A program made the translations under genes and the position numbers. This document shows positions 63,973 to 64,000 of a stretch of DNA of 64,000 nucleotides, in pieces. Numbering within the stretch: position 1 is the first letter of the stretch; each line of letters opens with the position of its first letter. The notes under the pieces were generated by a model, which ran no database searches, was not told the DNA's origin, and saw only the letters and a program-made list of their open reading frames with translations. The stretch lies in NCBI RefSeq assembly GCF_001044395.1, contig NZ_JANU01000002.1, forward strand, positions 1 through 64,000, in the 5' to 3' direction. This DNA is from Caenimonas sp. SL110 (lineage in GTDB: Bacteria; Pseudomonadota; Gammaproteobacteria; Burkholderiales; Burkholderiaceae_C).

Positions 63973-64000
63973 GGTGGGTGCCTGGGTGCCTGGTGTGGTC

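Overview
The window looks like about 64 kb of a high-GC betaproteobacterial chromosome, most likely Burkholderiales and probably Comamonadaceae. The signs are a GyrB of the long beta/gamma type, a Bug-family (TctC-like) solute receptor, a phasin, NnrU, and strong GC bias at third codon positions. gyrB at the left edge suggests the dnaA-dnaN-gyrB neighbourhood near the replication origin. That placement is inference, because dnaA and dnaN are not in the window. I found no rRNA, tRNA, CRISPR array, transposase or integrase.

Region 1 (1-24.4 kb) holds mixed housekeeping and accessory genes: gyrB, a gamma-glutamyltransferase homologue, a Bug receptor, a DnaQ-like exonuclease, an AAA/DUF4143 ATPase behind a perfect 15-bp inverted repeat, queC, NnrU, a PPC/DUF296 protein, a VOC protein, a Fic protein and an SRPBCC protein. 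A compact minus-strand operon follows, encoding a YbhP-like endonuclease/exonuclease/phosphatase, ClsB-like cardiolipin synthase, a YbhN-like membrane protein, a phasin and a DUF4130 protein. Next come a PagL-like lipid A deacylase, a flavodoxin-fold reductase, a Spy/CpxP-like protein, an MFS carrier, an AsmA protein, a transglutaminase, a class II aldolase and an FMN reductase.

Region 2 (24.4-26.3 kb) is a less GC-rich divergent pair, a GT25-like protein and an FkbM methyltransferase, that may be acquired DNA.

Region 3 (26.4-64 kb) is a very large surface polysaccharide locus, almost entirely on the minus strand. From its upstream (high-coordinate) end it encodes UDP-glucuronate decarboxylase, a GT4, the Wzm/Wzt ABC exporter with a Wzt carbohydrate-binding tail, a methyltransferase overlapping wzt, and a run of GT2/GT4 enzymes with FkbM. 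A plus-strand acyltransferase interrupts this run. The second run encodes a FUT8/NodZ-like transferase, more GT4 and GT2 enzymes, a GINT1-like propeller protein, a Wzy/WaaL-type membrane protein, GalE, a NodU-type carbamoyltransferase and a YdcF protein. It ends with an export and regulation module: Wza, Wzc tyrosine kinase, a membrane J-domain protein with an NTF2-like tail, a TPR/jelly-roll-like protein, a FecR-like protein, a second ligase/polymerase and a CpsB-type phosphatase. Sixteen glycosyltransferases are recognisable. Most neighbours overlap by 4 nt (ATGA, GTGA or TTGA), so translational coupling is likely.

The locus combines an ABC exporter of the Wzm/Wzt type with Wza/Wzc/Wzy-type proteins. 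No Wzx flippase and no initiating phosphoglycosyltransferase is visible. Either two polymers are made here, or missing parts lie beyond position 64000.
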